Source: Verrucomicrobiales bacterium (GTDB lineage Bacteria > Verrucomicrobiota > Verrucomicrobiia > Verrucomicrobiales > DEV007). From it: a stretch of 64,000 nt of DNA. Positions 26,391 through 35,684 of the stretch are shown here, one piece after another. Each line of letters begins with the position of its first letter. Position 1 is the stretch's first letter. The notes under the pieces are model-generated. The model was not told where the DNA came from. It searched no databases and worked only from the letters and a program-made list of their open reading frames with translations. The stretch spans positions 62,001 through 126,000 of the forward strand of contig JAEUHI010000086.1 in NCBI GenBank assembly GCA_016795385.1, in the 5' to 3' direction. The translations under genes and the position numbers were made by a program.

Positions 26391-28148
26391 TCAGGCGGCT
26401 TTCTTGGCGGGAGCAGCCTCTTCGGGCTCGTCTTGGGGTTTTTCCTCCGGCTCGGGCTTGGCGGCGTCTTCATCGCCCTTCTCCCCGTCCTTGCCTCCCT
26501 CAACCTTGTCGAAGAGGCCCTCGAGCTCGAGGATCTCAGGCTTCTCGATGAAGTGGTCGAAGCTCACGTTGTATTGCGATTTGATGCGATCGTGGGCGAC
26601 GGCGGAGTCCTTGCGTTTCAACACGAGCGGGCGCTCCTCGCCAACGAGGCGGACGACGTGGAAATCCTCGCGACCTTCCTCGTGGAAATCGCCGTAGAAG
26701 GCGTCATACACATCCTGCAGCAGGGTGATCTTTTTCCCGTTGATCGAGTCGACGACAAGGTGCTTGAAGGTCTGGATGTGCGTGTTCGTCGCATCGGGCA
26801 GCACCTCGGTGAGAACGATCACCTGGGGACGCTCGCGGTAGATCTCGTCGTCGCCGTAGAAGCCGTAGAAGTAGCGGGTGCGCAGGTCGGTGATGTTGTG
26901 CGCCGCCATCATGTTGCGGTCGAGCGGCTGGAACTGCAGGCCGGCGTAGAGCACGAAATTCGGCTGCTTGTCGTATTGCACCGATTGGATGAGGTAGGGA
27001 ATGAAACGTTTCAGGGTCACGCTCACTTCCTCGAGTTTGCCATCGCGCCAGATCTCGAGAGCGACGGTGTCGCCCGAGAACTTGCGCTCGATGATTTCAT
27101 TGAGATCGACGCGCTCGCCCTCGATCTCGATGAACCCATCCGAGGCGATGGGATGCCCGTCGATGGAAAGGAGGACATCCTTCGTTTTCAGCACCCCTCC
27201 CGCGGAGCCGGCCGCATCGGCCTGGGCGACCATCACGCCGATGCCGTCGTTGGGCAGACCGAGGGCACGTCGCTGGGCGGGATTGAGGAGATTGAGGAAA
27301 CTCGTCGCGAGGTCGACGTATCGGTCGTAATCGCCGTCCTCGACGTCTTTGAGGAAACGCTCGATCACGGGAACGGGGATCATGTAACCGGTGTTCTGCG
27401 CGACATCGCCGCTGTAGCCTTGGAAGGCCACGCCCACGACCTGGTTGTTCTGCAGGACGGGGCCGCCCGAGTTGCCCGGGTTGATCGCGGCATCGATCTG
27501 GATGGCGAGGTGGTTGTCCACCCCGGAGTGGCTGTAACCGCGGAAGTCGATCCGCGAAACGACCCCCCGGGTCACCGAAATGCGGTCGCCCCCGATCGGA
27601 TAGCCGACGGCGATGACGGTGGTGTTGAGTTTCGGAATACCCCCGATGAGGAGCGGCTGCACGCCCTTGAAGCCGGCCTCGAAGTCGGCTTCGGACTCAA
27701 GCTCGAGAAGGGCGAGGTCGCAATCGTGCGCCACGTTCACGACGCGCGCCTTGTAGGGCTCGGGATCGCTGACGTTCTTGATGTAGATGAGGCGGCTGTC
27801 GCTCACGACGTGGGCGTTGGTGAGGAAGCGGTTCGGCCCGACGAGAAATCCGGTGCCGTTCCCGCTGCCCATGCCGCCGACATTCCATGGCACGCGGTAG
27901 TTCGGCTGCTTCGTGTCGACCTCGACGCGGACGATGGCATCGAATTCGATCTCGGAGATGTCGGTCTGCACGGACTCCGGGGGAGGCACCTCGAGCGGGG
28001 GTGCCGTCTCGGGTGCTTTCGGGGCAGCGCCGGGAGGCAACAAACGCGGGCCGGGAAGAGGACCTTGTTGGGATTGGAGAACAGGAACCGCGAGGGCGAA
28101 ACCGAGAGAGAAGAAAACCGCGGAGGGAAGAAGACGGGGTGGTTTCAT
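26391..28148 (-). CDS. Exported DegP/HtrA-like serine protease with PDZ domains
   Basis: 585 residues from the ATG at 28148, where a signal peptide starts (MKPPRLLPSAVFFSLGFALA); upstream codons in frame are not signal-like. A Pro-rich segment (30-60) precedes the trypsin domain. The triad is complete: H113 in FLTNAHVV, D144 in AHDCDLALLEL, S227 in INPGNSGGPVL. A PDZ domain follows (about 290-400, GIGVMVAQADAAGSAGG), then a long C-terminal region with a second PDZ-like part and a charged Glu/Lys/Pro-rich tail. Likely periplasmic protein quality control. The degenerate paralogue starts 39 bp after its stop. Confidence 0.92.
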   Translation of the reverse strand: MKPPRLLPSAVFFSLGFALAVPVLQSQQGPLPGPRLLPPGAAPKAPETAPPLEVPPPESVQTDISEIEFDAIVRVEVDTKQPNYRVPWNVGGMGSGNGTGFLVGPNRFLTNAHVVSDSRLIYIKNVSDPEPYKARVVNVAHDCDLALLELESEADFEAGFKGVQPLLIGGIPKLNTTVIAVGYPIGGDRISVTRGVVSRIDFRGYSHSGVDNHLAIQIDAAINPGNSGGPVLQNNQVVGVAFQGYSGDVAQNTGYMIPVPVIERFLKDVEDGDYDRYVDLATSFLNLLNPAQRRALGLPNDGIGVMVAQADAAGSAGGVLKTKDVLLSIDGHPIASDGFIEIEGERVDLNEIIERKFSGDTVALEIWRDGKLEEVSVTLKRFIPYLIQSVQYDKQPNFVLYAGLQFQPLDRNMMAAHNITDLRTRYFYGFYGDDEIYRERPQVIVLTEVLPDATNTHIQTFKHLVVDSINGKKITLLQDVYDAFYGDFHEEGREDFHVVRLVGEERPLVLKRKDSAVAHDRIKSQYNVSFDHFIEKPEILELEGLFDKVEGGKDGEKGDEDAAKPEPEEKPQDEPEEAAPAKKAA

Positions 28149-28370
28149 AAAAAAAGGCCGCAACATGCCTGCGCAGGCTACGCCAACACGGGAAGAACGG
28201 AGGCAAAAGGTAAGGTTTCGACCGGGAAAGTCAATCGTGCCCGGTCCCGCGGCAGCGCCGGAGACGCGCTCTCCTCCCGGTGGACGGGCTTGCGCCGGGA
28301 CCGGCTCCCTTGATTTCCTCTCAACCTTACGAGGCATTGCGCGACGCGCCCTTCGCGCTTAACCTTCCCG

Positions 28371-28811
28371 TCTTGGAACGGGCCGGAGATGATCGCTGCC
28401 TCCTTCGGGAGGGAGAGGAAAGTCCGGACACCACACGGCAGCATGCCCGGTGAAAGCCGGGGCGCCCGGTCGTAATGGCAGGGCGACGGAAAGTGTCGCA
28501 GAAAAGATACCGCCCTTTCGAGCCTCCGGGCGAAGGAGGGTAAGGGTGAAATGGCGAGGTAAGAGCTCACCGCCCCGAGGGTGACCGAGGGGGCAGGAAA
28601 AACCCCATGCGGTGCAAGACAGAACAGGGTGAACGGGCCGCCGGTCCGGCCCCGCGGCTCCGGTCGCGGGATAAACCCGGGTATTAGTCGCACCCCGCTC
28701 CGGCGGGGAGGGCGCGGATCTCCGGAGACGCGGCCTAGAGAAATGATCGTCCGCCCGGGTCGAACACGGCCCGGGTGAACAGAATCCGGCTTACGGTGGC
28801 CCGTTCCAAGA
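28371..28811 (+). ncRNA. rnpB: RNase P RNA, bacterial class A
   Basis: The hallmark GAGGAAAGTCCGGAC occurs near 28412, with the matching 3' part ACAGAATCCGGCTTACGG near 28780. The P1 helix is formed by TCTTGGAACGGGCC at 28371 and GGCCCGTTCCAAGA ending at 28811. Total is about 441 nt, a normal length. It provides the catalytic RNA for tRNA 5' maturation. It lies between the divergent protease pair and the efflux operon. Confidence 0.96.
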
Positions 28812-28910
28812 CCCGCCATCCATTCATCGTCAAGTCTATGGCTTGTTGGCGTCCTTGCGAGGGTGCCGGGATTGCCCGAGAGAGGGGCGACACGGATGCG
28901 AACAGAATGC

Positions 28911-30632
28911 ATGGACAGAACCCGGCCGCCCTCGGGGCGATCGGGATGGGTGGCTTTTCCGCGACGCCTCACGCTGATGACGACGGTGACGGCTGCCGCC
29001 GCGATCTTGCTCGCCTCGTGCTCGCCCCAGCTTTACCGCGCCCGGGCCGACCGCGAGGCCTACACCATCCTTTTCCAAAAATCGACGGAAGTGGAGAATG
29101 TCGACGCCGCGGAGCTGCCGCTCGACACGCCACCGGCGCCCGATCTTTCCAAACTGCTCCCCAAGAGCGAAAGCGATCACTTTCTCGGCGAGTTCTCCAG
29201 CTACGAGAAAGGGGCCAAGATCCTGACGCTCGATGAGGCGCTCGACAAGGGAATCCATCACAGCCGCGAATATCAAAGTGCGAAGGAGAACCTCTACCTC
29301 TCGGCTCTCGATTTGACCCTCGCGCGCCATCGGCTCTCCCCCATCTTCAACGCCGGCGGCGGAGCCACGCGGGCTTCGGACTCACGGACCTTCAAGCTCG
29401 AAGAAGGCATGACCGAAATCGTGGCGACGAACACCTTCTCGCGCACGCAATCTGCCGGATTCAACTGGCTGCTCGCAACGGGCGCGCGTCTTTCGACCGA
29501 CTTCACCCAGGATTTCCTCCGCATCATGACGGGGAATCAATCGGTGAACGAATCCGACCTCGCCGTCTCGCTCGTGCAGCCGTTGCTGCAGGGCGGTGGC
29601 ACCACGGTCACCCTCGAGGCACTGACGCAGGAGGAGCGCAACGTGCTCTACGACCTCCGCGATTTCGCCGATTTCCGCAGGGCCTTCATCGTCGATCTCG
29701 TCAGCGATTATTATGGAGTGCTGCGGGCGCGCGACCTCGTGAAGAACAACTACATCGCCTATCAAGGCTACGTGAAGAACGTCGAGCGAGAGGAAGGATT
29801 CGCCGAGGTCGGCAAGCGCACCCAGAACCAGCTCGGACGACTCCGGCAGGCGAAGCTGATCTCGGAGAGCCGGTGGATCGACGCGATCCGTGTCTATCTC
29901 GCACGCCTCGATGAATTCAAAATCACCCTCGGTCTCCCCGTCGATACGAAACTCGTGCTCGATGACCGCGAACTGCAGAAGCTGAAGATCGAGGAGCCAG
30001 ACATCACCCGCGATCAATCAGTGGAGATCGCCCTGGTGACACGCCCCGATCTCGCGACCGCCTCCGATCTCGTCGCCGATGCAGAGAGGAGAATCAAGGT
30101 CGCGCGCAACGGTCTCCTCCCGAAACTCGACGTCGCTCTCGATTACAATGCCGTGAGTGATCCCGATGACACCACGCCCGCGATCAATTGGGAGCGACGC
30201 CGCTGGGCCGGATCACTCGATGTCGATCTGCCACTCGATCGGAAGGCCGAACGCAACATCTACCGGGCGACGCTGATCGAAGTGGAACGTGCGAAACGCG
30301 CCGAAGATCTGGCACGTGATCGCGCCCGGCTCGCGATCTACGACTCCTGGCGCGCCCTCGATCAGGAGCGTCTCAGCTTCGACATCGCCGAGCAAGGGGT
30401 GGCGCTCGCGAGCCGCCGCCTTGAGGAACAACTCTTGCGCAGCGAGCTCGGACAGGGCGAGGCACGCGACCTTGTCGACGCGCAGGAAGACCTCGTCGAC
30501 GCGCAGAATCAACGCACCTCCACCTTGATCGATCATACCTTGGCACGTTTGCGCCTTTGGAGGGATATGGGCATCCTGTATATTAAGCCCGATGGTTCCT
30601 GGGCGGAACGTCTCGAGAACGAGGCTCGCTGA
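28911..30632 (+). CDS. TolC-family outer membrane efflux protein (lipoprotein)
   Basis: 573 residues from the ATG at 28911; a GTG at 28863 and ATGs at 28896 and 28977 are alternatives. The N-terminus has basic residues, a hydrophobic run and a lipobox, ILLASC. The remainder is alternating long helices and short beta strands in two halves as in TolC, with LDEALDKGIHHSREYQSAKE in the first and VEIALVTRPDLATASDLV in the second. It should form the outer membrane channel of a tripartite exporter with the three following genes (17-bp gap to the adaptor). Confidence 0.88.
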   Translation: MDRTRPPSGRSGWVAFPRRLTLMTTVTAAAAILLASCSPQLYRARADREAYTILFQKSTEVENVDAAELPLDTPPAPDLSKLLPKSESDHFLGEFSSYEKGAKILTLDEALDKGIHHSREYQSAKENLYLSALDLTLARHRLSPIFNAGGGATRASDSRTFKLEEGMTEIVATNTFSRTQSAGFNWLLATGARLSTDFTQDFLRIMTGNQSVNESDLAVSLVQPLLQGGGTTVTLEALTQEERNVLYDLRDFADFRRAFIVDLVSDYYGVLRARDLVKNNYIAYQGYVKNVEREEGFAEVGKRTQNQLGRLRQAKLISESRWIDAIRVYLARLDEFKITLGLPVDTKLVLDDRELQKLKIEEPDITRDQSVEIALVTRPDLATASDLVADAERRIKVARNGLLPKLDVALDYNAVSDPDDTTPAINWERRRWAGSLDVDLPLDRKAERNIYRATLIEVERAKRAEDLARDRARLAIYDSWRALDQERLSFDIAEQGVALASRRLEEQLLRSELGQGEARDLVDAQEDLVDAQNQRTSTLIDHTLARLRLWRDMGILYIKPDGSWAERLENEAR

Positions 30633-30649
30633 GGATCATCCCCGAAGGT

Positions 30650-32482
30650 ATGAAAAAATGGATCATCACGGGATCGGTGCTGGCAGTCTTGGTCGCGGTC
30701 TTCGCGGTCTCCCGCGGTTCCGGAGACGCGAGCAAGGGTGGAGATGACATGCCCGTGGCGGTCGCCCAAAAGGGCGATCTCATCATCGACGTACTCGAAG
30801 GCGGCAACATCCAGGCGCTGAACTTCCTCGAATTCCGCAACGAGGTGAAGCTGCCTAACGGAATCAAAATCCTCGAGATCATCGAGGAGGGTTATTACGT
30901 GACGGAGGAGGATGTGGCCAAGGGGAAGGTGCTCGTGCGCCTCGACCAATCCGAACTCGAGGAAGCCATCGTCGATCACGACGTGCAGTTCCAGCAGACC
31001 GACGCGCTTTACGCCGAAGCCAAGCAGAACATCGAGATCCAGGAGAGTGAAGCGCTCAGCGAGATCAAGGCCGCCCGCCAGGCCCTGCGTTTCGCCCTGC
31101 TCGATTTCCAGAAATTCGTCGGGGCCGAGGCCGCCCAGGAAACCCTCAAGAAACTCGGCCTGCCTTTCGACAACGATTCCCTCGCCTCCTACGAGAAGGA
31201 AGCGACCGACCTCATCGTCAAAGCCTTCGATGCCCAGAAGGCGAACGGATCGGGTGATGAGAGCGATGATTCAAACGTGGCCTCCTTCGCCCTCGTCGCC
31301 AACGACAGCCTCGCCTCGAACGTGAACTTCGGCGATTTCCTGAAAGAGGAGGTCCTCGGCGACGGGGAAGCGGAGCAAACGATCCGCCGGATGCGCGATG
31401 AAGCGCTCGTCGCCTCCTCCGAGCTCTCCGTCGTGGAGGAGTCGGTCGAGGGCGCGAAACGTCTCCATGAGCGTGAGTTCATCACCAAACAAACCCTTGA
31501 GAACGAACTCGTGGGTCTCGACAAGGCCCGCCTCGCCCTCCAGCGCAGCGAGACGGAGCTGGAGCTCTTCCGCGATTACGAATTCCCCAAGGAAGCGGAG
31601 AAAATGCTTTCGCTCTACGAGGAAGCCTTGCTCTCCCTGATCCGCACGAAACGCGAAAAGCTCGCCCTGATGTCGCAGATCTACGCGAAATACCGGACCG
31701 TGAAGCGCCGCTACGAGCTGGAGCTGAAAAAGCGCGAGAATATGGAGGAGCAGCTCGCGAGCTGCGTCATCCGTGCGAGCCAGGTGGGACTCGTCGCTTA
31801 TGGCGGGGCCAACACCGATTATTACACCTCGCGTTATTACGAAGGGATCAGCTCGGGTGCGACCCTCAAGGTCGGCCAGCCCATCATCACCATCCCCGAC
31901 ATGTCGAAACTCGGCGTCGAGGTGAAGATCCACGAATCCCACATCAAGAAGATCGAGCTCGGACAGAAGGTCTACATCACCGCCGAATCCGTGCCTGACA
32001 AAACGCTCACCGGGCGCATCGCGAAGGTCGCCGTTCTTCCCGACTCCAACGCCTCGCGCTACAATCCCTCGCTGAAGGTCTATCCCGCCACCGTCGAGAT
32101 CGAGGGCACCCACGAATTCCTCAAACCCGGCATGAGCGCCAAGGTCGAGGTGATCGTGGACGAGCTCGAGAACGTCACCTACGTGCCGGTGCAATCGGTC
32201 TTCGTGGAGAACGGGCAACATTTCGTCTTCCGCAAGACCCTCACCGGATACGAGCGCCAGATCGTGGAGATCGGCGCCCACAACAACGACTTCATCGAGC
32301 TGCGCAAGGGTCTCGAGGAGGGCGACCAGGTCTTCCTGAAGATGCCCGACGACTACCAGCCCGCCCAGGTCGACAAGTCGCGCATCGCGCGACGCCCGGT
32401 CGCCCCCGCGGCGAAGGAGAAGAAGGAAGACGCCACCGCCGCGAACGAAGAGGAAAAACCCCGCTCGGGCAAGAACGCCTGA
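30650..32482 (+). CDS. HlyD/MacA-like periplasmic adaptor with an unusually long hairpin region
   Basis: 610 residues, compared with about 370 for MacA. One N-terminal membrane anchor (KKWIITGSVLAVLVAVFAVS). A lipoyl-like half-motif around residues 40-105 is separated from its mate (ASQVGLVAYGG, near 380) by about 275 residues of mostly charged helix, predicted coiled coil. The beta-barrel part includes VGQPIITIPDMSKLGVEVKI and LKPGMSAKVEVIVDELEN. It links the MacB-like permease to the TolC-type channel. The tail is Lys/Glu/Ala-rich. Second gene of the efflux operon. Confidence 0.88.
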   Translation: MKKWIITGSVLAVLVAVFAVSRGSGDASKGGDDMPVAVAQKGDLIIDVLEGGNIQALNFLEFRNEVKLPNGIKILEIIEEGYYVTEEDVAKGKVLVRLDQSELEEAIVDHDVQFQQTDALYAEAKQNIEIQESEALSEIKAARQALRFALLDFQKFVGAEAAQETLKKLGLPFDNDSLASYEKEATDLIVKAFDAQKANGSGDESDDSNVASFALVANDSLASNVNFGDFLKEEVLGDGEAEQTIRRMRDEALVASSELSVVEESVEGAKRLHEREFITKQTLENELVGLDKARLALQRSETELELFRDYEFPKEAEKMLSLYEEALLSLIRTKREKLALMSQIYAKYRTVKRRYELELKKRENMEEQLASCVIRASQVGLVAYGGANTDYYTSRYYEGISSGATLKVGQPIITIPDMSKLGVEVKIHESHIKKIELGQKVYITAESVPDKTLTGRIAKVAVLPDSNASRYNPSLKVYPATVEIEGTHEFLKPGMSAKVEVIVDELENVTYVPVQSVFVENGQHFVFRKTLTGYERQIVEIGAHNNDFIELRKGLEEGDQVFLKMPDDYQPAQVDKSRIARRPVAPAAKEKKEDATAANEEEKPRSGKNA

Positions 32483-32530
32483 TGCGGTGGCAGCGGCGTC
32501 GACTCCGCTCTCCCCGTCCCTGATTTCCCC

Positions 32531-33247
32531 ATGGCTTTCTCCCCGACAAGCGAGCCCGTCATCGAGCTCCGCGGGGTGGAGAAACATTACCAGATGGGCG
32601 ACACCCTCGTGAAGGCGCTGCAAGGGGTCGATCTGAAAATCTTCCCGGGTGACTACATCTCCATTCTCGGTCCCTCGGGATGCGGCAAGTCGACGATGTT
32701 GAACATCCTCGGCTGTCTCGACCAGCCCTCGATCGGCCAATACTTCCTCGATGGTCTCGACGTCTCGAAGCTTTCCGACGACGACCTTTCCCAGGTGCGC
32801 GGCAAAAAGCTCGGCTTCATCTTCCAGAGCTACAACCTCATCCAGCAGCTCACCGTGGTGGAGAACATCGAGGTGCCTCTCTACTACCAGGGCGTCTCGG
32901 AAAAGGAGAGCCGTGAGATCGCGATCGAGCTCGCCACCCGGGTCGGTCTCGGCAAACGGCTCGATCACCGCCCCACCGAACTTTCCGGTGGCCAGCAACA
33001 GCGCGTCGCGATCGCACGGGCCCTCTCGAATGATCCTTCCGTGATCCTCGCCGATGAAGCGACCGGCAATCTCGATTCGAAATCGGGCGGCGACATCCTC
33101 GAGATCTTCGACCAGCTCAACGCCGACGGGAAAACCCTCATCCTTATCACCCACGACGAGGGCATGTCCCTGCGCACCTCGCGCACCATCCGCCTGAAAG
33201 ATGGCGCGATCGCCTCCGACAAACGCAGGGAGGAGGTGGTGCGATGA
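32531..33247 (+). CDS. ABC transporter ATP-binding protein (MacB/LolD type)
   Basis: 238 residues. Walker A is GPSGCGKST, the Q-loop is in FIFQSYNLI, the signature is LSGGQQQRVAIARAL, Walker B is VILADEAT, followed by the D-loop and H-loop (LILITHD). It belongs to the group energising FtsX-like permeases. It overlaps the permease start by 4 bp and follows the adaptor gene, so the exporter is a separate-subunit MacAB-TolC-like machine. Substrate (antibiotic, lipid or peptide) is unknown. Confidence 0.95.
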   Translation: MAFSPTSEPVIELRGVEKHYQMGDTLVKALQGVDLKIFPGDYISILGPSGCGKSTMLNILGCLDQPSIGQYFLDGLDVSKLSDDDLSQVRGKKLGFIFQSYNLIQQLTVVENIEVPLYYQGVSEKESREIAIELATRVGLGKRLDHRPTELSGGQQQRVAIARALSNDPSVILADEATGNLDSKSGGDILEIFDQLNADGKTLILITHDEGMSLRTSRTIRLKDGAIASDKRREEVVR

Positions 33248-34569
33248 TCCGCCATTCCCTCCTCCGCGAGTTCTCGCTCTTCCGCCTGAAGCGTTCCGTC
33301 CTCCTCGGAATCAAGAGCCTCTGGATGCACCGTCTGCGGTCCCTGCTCACCGCGATGGGCATCGTCTTCGGCGTCTGTTCCGTGATCGCCATGCTCGCGA
33401 TCGGCGAGGGAGCCAGCCACGAGGCCCAACAGCAGATCAAGGAACTCGGCAGCCAGAACATCATCCTCCGGTCGGTGAAGGCGACCGACGCCACCACCGC
33501 CGGGGAGCAGGAGCGTTCGCTCATCCTCGAATACGGGCTGACCTACCGCGACATCAGCCAGATCCAGGCCACCGTGCCGGGCGTGCTCGTCACCGTGCCC
33601 GCCCGCGAAGTAAAGGATTTCATCTGGAACGAGTCTCGCAGCATCGACGGGGCCACTCACGGCACCGTGCCCTGGTTCCCACAGATGCGGAATCGCTCCA
33701 TCGTCCGTGGGCGCTTCTTCACCGAGATCGAAATGAACACACGCGCTCCGGTCTGCGTGCTCTCGAGGAGTCTCGCACGCCACCTCTTTCCCCTGAGCGA
33801 GCCCATCGGCGACACCGTGCGCATCCAGACGAGTTACTTCCGCGTCATCGGCGTGATCCAGGATGATCCCACCGCGGCGTCGGGAGCCGAGGATCCGAAA
33901 ACCGGCAAGGGCGGCAACCAGCAGAGCGCGGCGATGGAAATGCTCATTCCCATCTCGACGCTCGAAGACCATTTCGGCGAAGTCCTCTTCAAATACCGTT
34001 CCGGCAGCTTCGAGGCGGAAAAGGTCGAGCTCCACGAGGTGACCGTCCGCATCGACGAGCCCGACCGCGTCATGCCGGCCGCCCAGGCGATCCGCCATGT
34101 CCTCGAGCGCAATCACAAGAAGGTCGATTACGAGATGATCGTGCCGCTCGATCTCCTCCGCCGCGCCGAGCGGACCAAACAGATCTTCAACATCGTCCTC
34201 GGCTCCATCGCCGCGATCTCCCTGCTCGTCGGCGGGATCGGGATCATGAACATCATGCTCGCCACCGTCACCGAGCGCACCCGCGAGATCGGGATCCGCC
34301 GTGCCCTCGGCGCGAAGAAGAAGGACATCGTCGTCCAATTCCTCATCGAGACCGTGATGCTCTCGGGTGCGGGTGGCGTCATCGGTGTCGCCCTCGGCCT
34401 CGCCATTCCGCTCATCATCACGCACTTCGCCGAGATGGTGACGATCATCGAATTCTGGGCGCCCGCCCTCGCCTTCTCCATCTCCGTCATCACCGGCGTG
34501 CTCTTCGGCATCTATCCCGCCTTCCGCGCCGCCGGGATGAATCCCGTGGAAGCCCTGCGCCACGAGTGA
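33244..34569 (+). CDS. ABC transporter permease (MacB/FtsX type)
   Basis: 441 residues with four membrane segments: one near residue 35 (LLTAMGIVFGVCSVIAMLAI) and three in the C-terminal FtsX domain (VLGSIAAISLLVGGIGIMNI, GAGGVIGVALGLAIPLII, LAFSISVITGVLFGIYPAFR). The large periplasmic MacB_PCD domain lies between. ERTREIGIRRALGAKKKDI is the usual coupling-helix signature. Final gene of the operon, followed by a strong hairpin. Confidence 0.94.
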   Translation: MIRHSLLREFSLFRLKRSVLLGIKSLWMHRLRSLLTAMGIVFGVCSVIAMLAIGEGASHEAQQQIKELGSQNIILRSVKATDATTAGEQERSLILEYGLTYRDISQIQATVPGVLVTVPAREVKDFIWNESRSIDGATHGTVPWFPQMRNRSIVRGRFFTEIEMNTRAPVCVLSRSLARHLFPLSEPIGDTVRIQTSYFRVIGVIQDDPTAASGAEDPKTGKGGNQQSAAMEMLIPISTLEDHFGEVLFKYRSGSFEAEKVELHEVTVRIDEPDRVMPAAQAIRHVLERNHKKVDYEMIVPLDLLRRAERTKQIFNIVLGSIAAISLLVGGIGIMNIMLATVTERTREIGIRRALGAKKKDIVVQFLIETVMLSGAGGVIGVALGLAIPLIITHFAEMVTIIEFWAPALAFSISVITGVLFGIYPAFRAAGMNPVEALRHE

Positions 34570-34574
34570 TCCAC

Positions 34575-34602
34575 AAAAAAGCCCGGCCGGAGCCGGGCTT
34601 TT
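34575..34602. terminator. Bidirectional rho-independent terminator
   Basis: AAAAAAGCCCGGC and GCCGGGCTTTT form a G/C-rich stem with A/T flanks on both sides, between the convergent efflux operon and the EF-hand gene. It can act in both directions. Confidence 0.9.
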
Positions 34603-34628
34603 CACGAGCTTCTGTTGGTTTGTCAGGA

Positions 34629-35609
34629 TCAGGCCGAGGCCTTCTCCTTGTCGGCACCTTCGGGACGCTTTTCGGCCGGTTTGTCAGGACCACCCTCGCG
34701 GCGCCCGTAGGCACCCTCGAGCTCCTCCTTGCTGACAAGGCCGTCGGCGTTTTCATCCGCCTTCGACATCTTCTCCCACATCTCGGCGGGTACTTCGGAC
34801 TTCGAAAGTTTTCCATCCTTGTCCGTGTCGTAGCGCGAGAACATCGCACCGGGACCTCCCTGAGGGCCTCCTCCGGGTCCGCCGGGACCACCCGGCCCGC
34901 CCGGACCTGGTCGTCCACCCATCATCGCCGCCATCTCTTCCTTGCTCACGGCGCCATCATTGTCCTTGTCCAGTTTGCTCAGGCGCTCCCACATCTCGCC
35001 CGGGGCTTCCTCCTTCGAGATTTTGCCATCGCCGTTTTTGTCGGCACGCTCGAACATCTGCGGACCACCGCCACCGGGACCACCCGGGCCTCCCGGGCCG
35101 CCGCGTCCTCCCATCATCGCCGCCATTTCCTCCCTGCTGACGGCACCGTCGTTGTCCTTGTCGAGTTTGGAGAGGCGCTCCCATGCCTGGGCGGGGGCTT
35201 CCTCCTTCGAGATCTTGCCATCGTTGTTCTTGTCGGCGTTCTTGAAAAACTCGCCACGGCCCGCCTGTGGCCCGCCGGGACCACCCGGTCCCCCTTTGGG
35301 AGCTCCGCCTTCGGGACCTCCGGGACGTCCGGCCATCATTTCCTGCATCGTCACCTTGCCATCGCCGTCCTTGTCGAGCTTGCCGAGCCCTTGCCAGCGT
35401 TCACCGGCTTCTTCCTTCGAGATGGCCTTGTCGCCATCCTTGTCCATGTTGCGGAAAAAAGAGCCGTCGCCCTTTCCGCCGGGTCCGCCCGGACCGCCGC
35501 CCGGACCTCCCGGTCCCTTGGGTTGATCCGGGTTGGGTTTGGTTTCTTCGGCACCGAGCGGCGCGAGCGCCAAGGCGCAGCCGATGAGGGCAATGAACGT
35601 GGTTTTCAT
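34629..35609 (-). CDS. Secreted protein with eight EF-hands and Gly-Pro-rich linkers
   Basis: 326 residues with a signal peptide (MKTTFIALIGCALALAPLGA). Four EF-hand pairs are separated by GGPGGP-rich linkers. The eight 12-residue loops include DKDGDKAISKEE, DKDGDGKVTMQE, DKNNDGKISKEE, DKDNDGAVSREE, DKNGDGKISKEE, DKDNDGAVSKEE, DTDKDGKLSKSE and DENADGLVSKEE, all with Ca-binding Asp/Asn/Glu positions largely intact. It is probably an extracytoplasmic calcium-binding protein; the Gly/Pro linkers suggest a flexible or collagen-like form. Partners unknown. Confidence 0.9.
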   Translation of the reverse strand: MKTTFIALIGCALALAPLGAEETKPNPDQPKGPGGPGGGPGGPGGKGDGSFFRNMDKDGDKAISKEEAGERWQGLGKLDKDGDGKVTMQEMMAGRPGGPEGGAPKGGPGGPGGPQAGRGEFFKNADKNNDGKISKEEAPAQAWERLSKLDKDNDGAVSREEMAAMMGGRGGPGGPGGPGGGGPQMFERADKNGDGKISKEEAPGEMWERLSKLDKDNDGAVSKEEMAAMMGGRPGPGGPGGPGGPGGGPQGGPGAMFSRYDTDKDGKLSKSEVPAEMWEKMSKADENADGLVSKEELEGAYGRREGGPDKPAEKRPEGADKEKASA

Positions 35610-35684
35610 GGTTCGAGTTGGGATTGAATTCAGCCCTTCAAACCCGCCGCCTGAAATCCGGTTGCGAAAAAAATCTCCGTCCCG

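Noticed and set aside
24891..28313. An 1140-codon open frame on the plus strand
   Set aside because: It is antisense to the two HtrA-like genes, which have clear motifs and signal peptides. Its Glu/Val/Asp/Arg-rich, domain-free sequence is a high-GC shadow.
31271..34605. Long minus-strand frames across the efflux operon
   Set aside because: Antisense to HlyD, ATPase and permease genes with unmistakable motifs. Composition is shadow-like.
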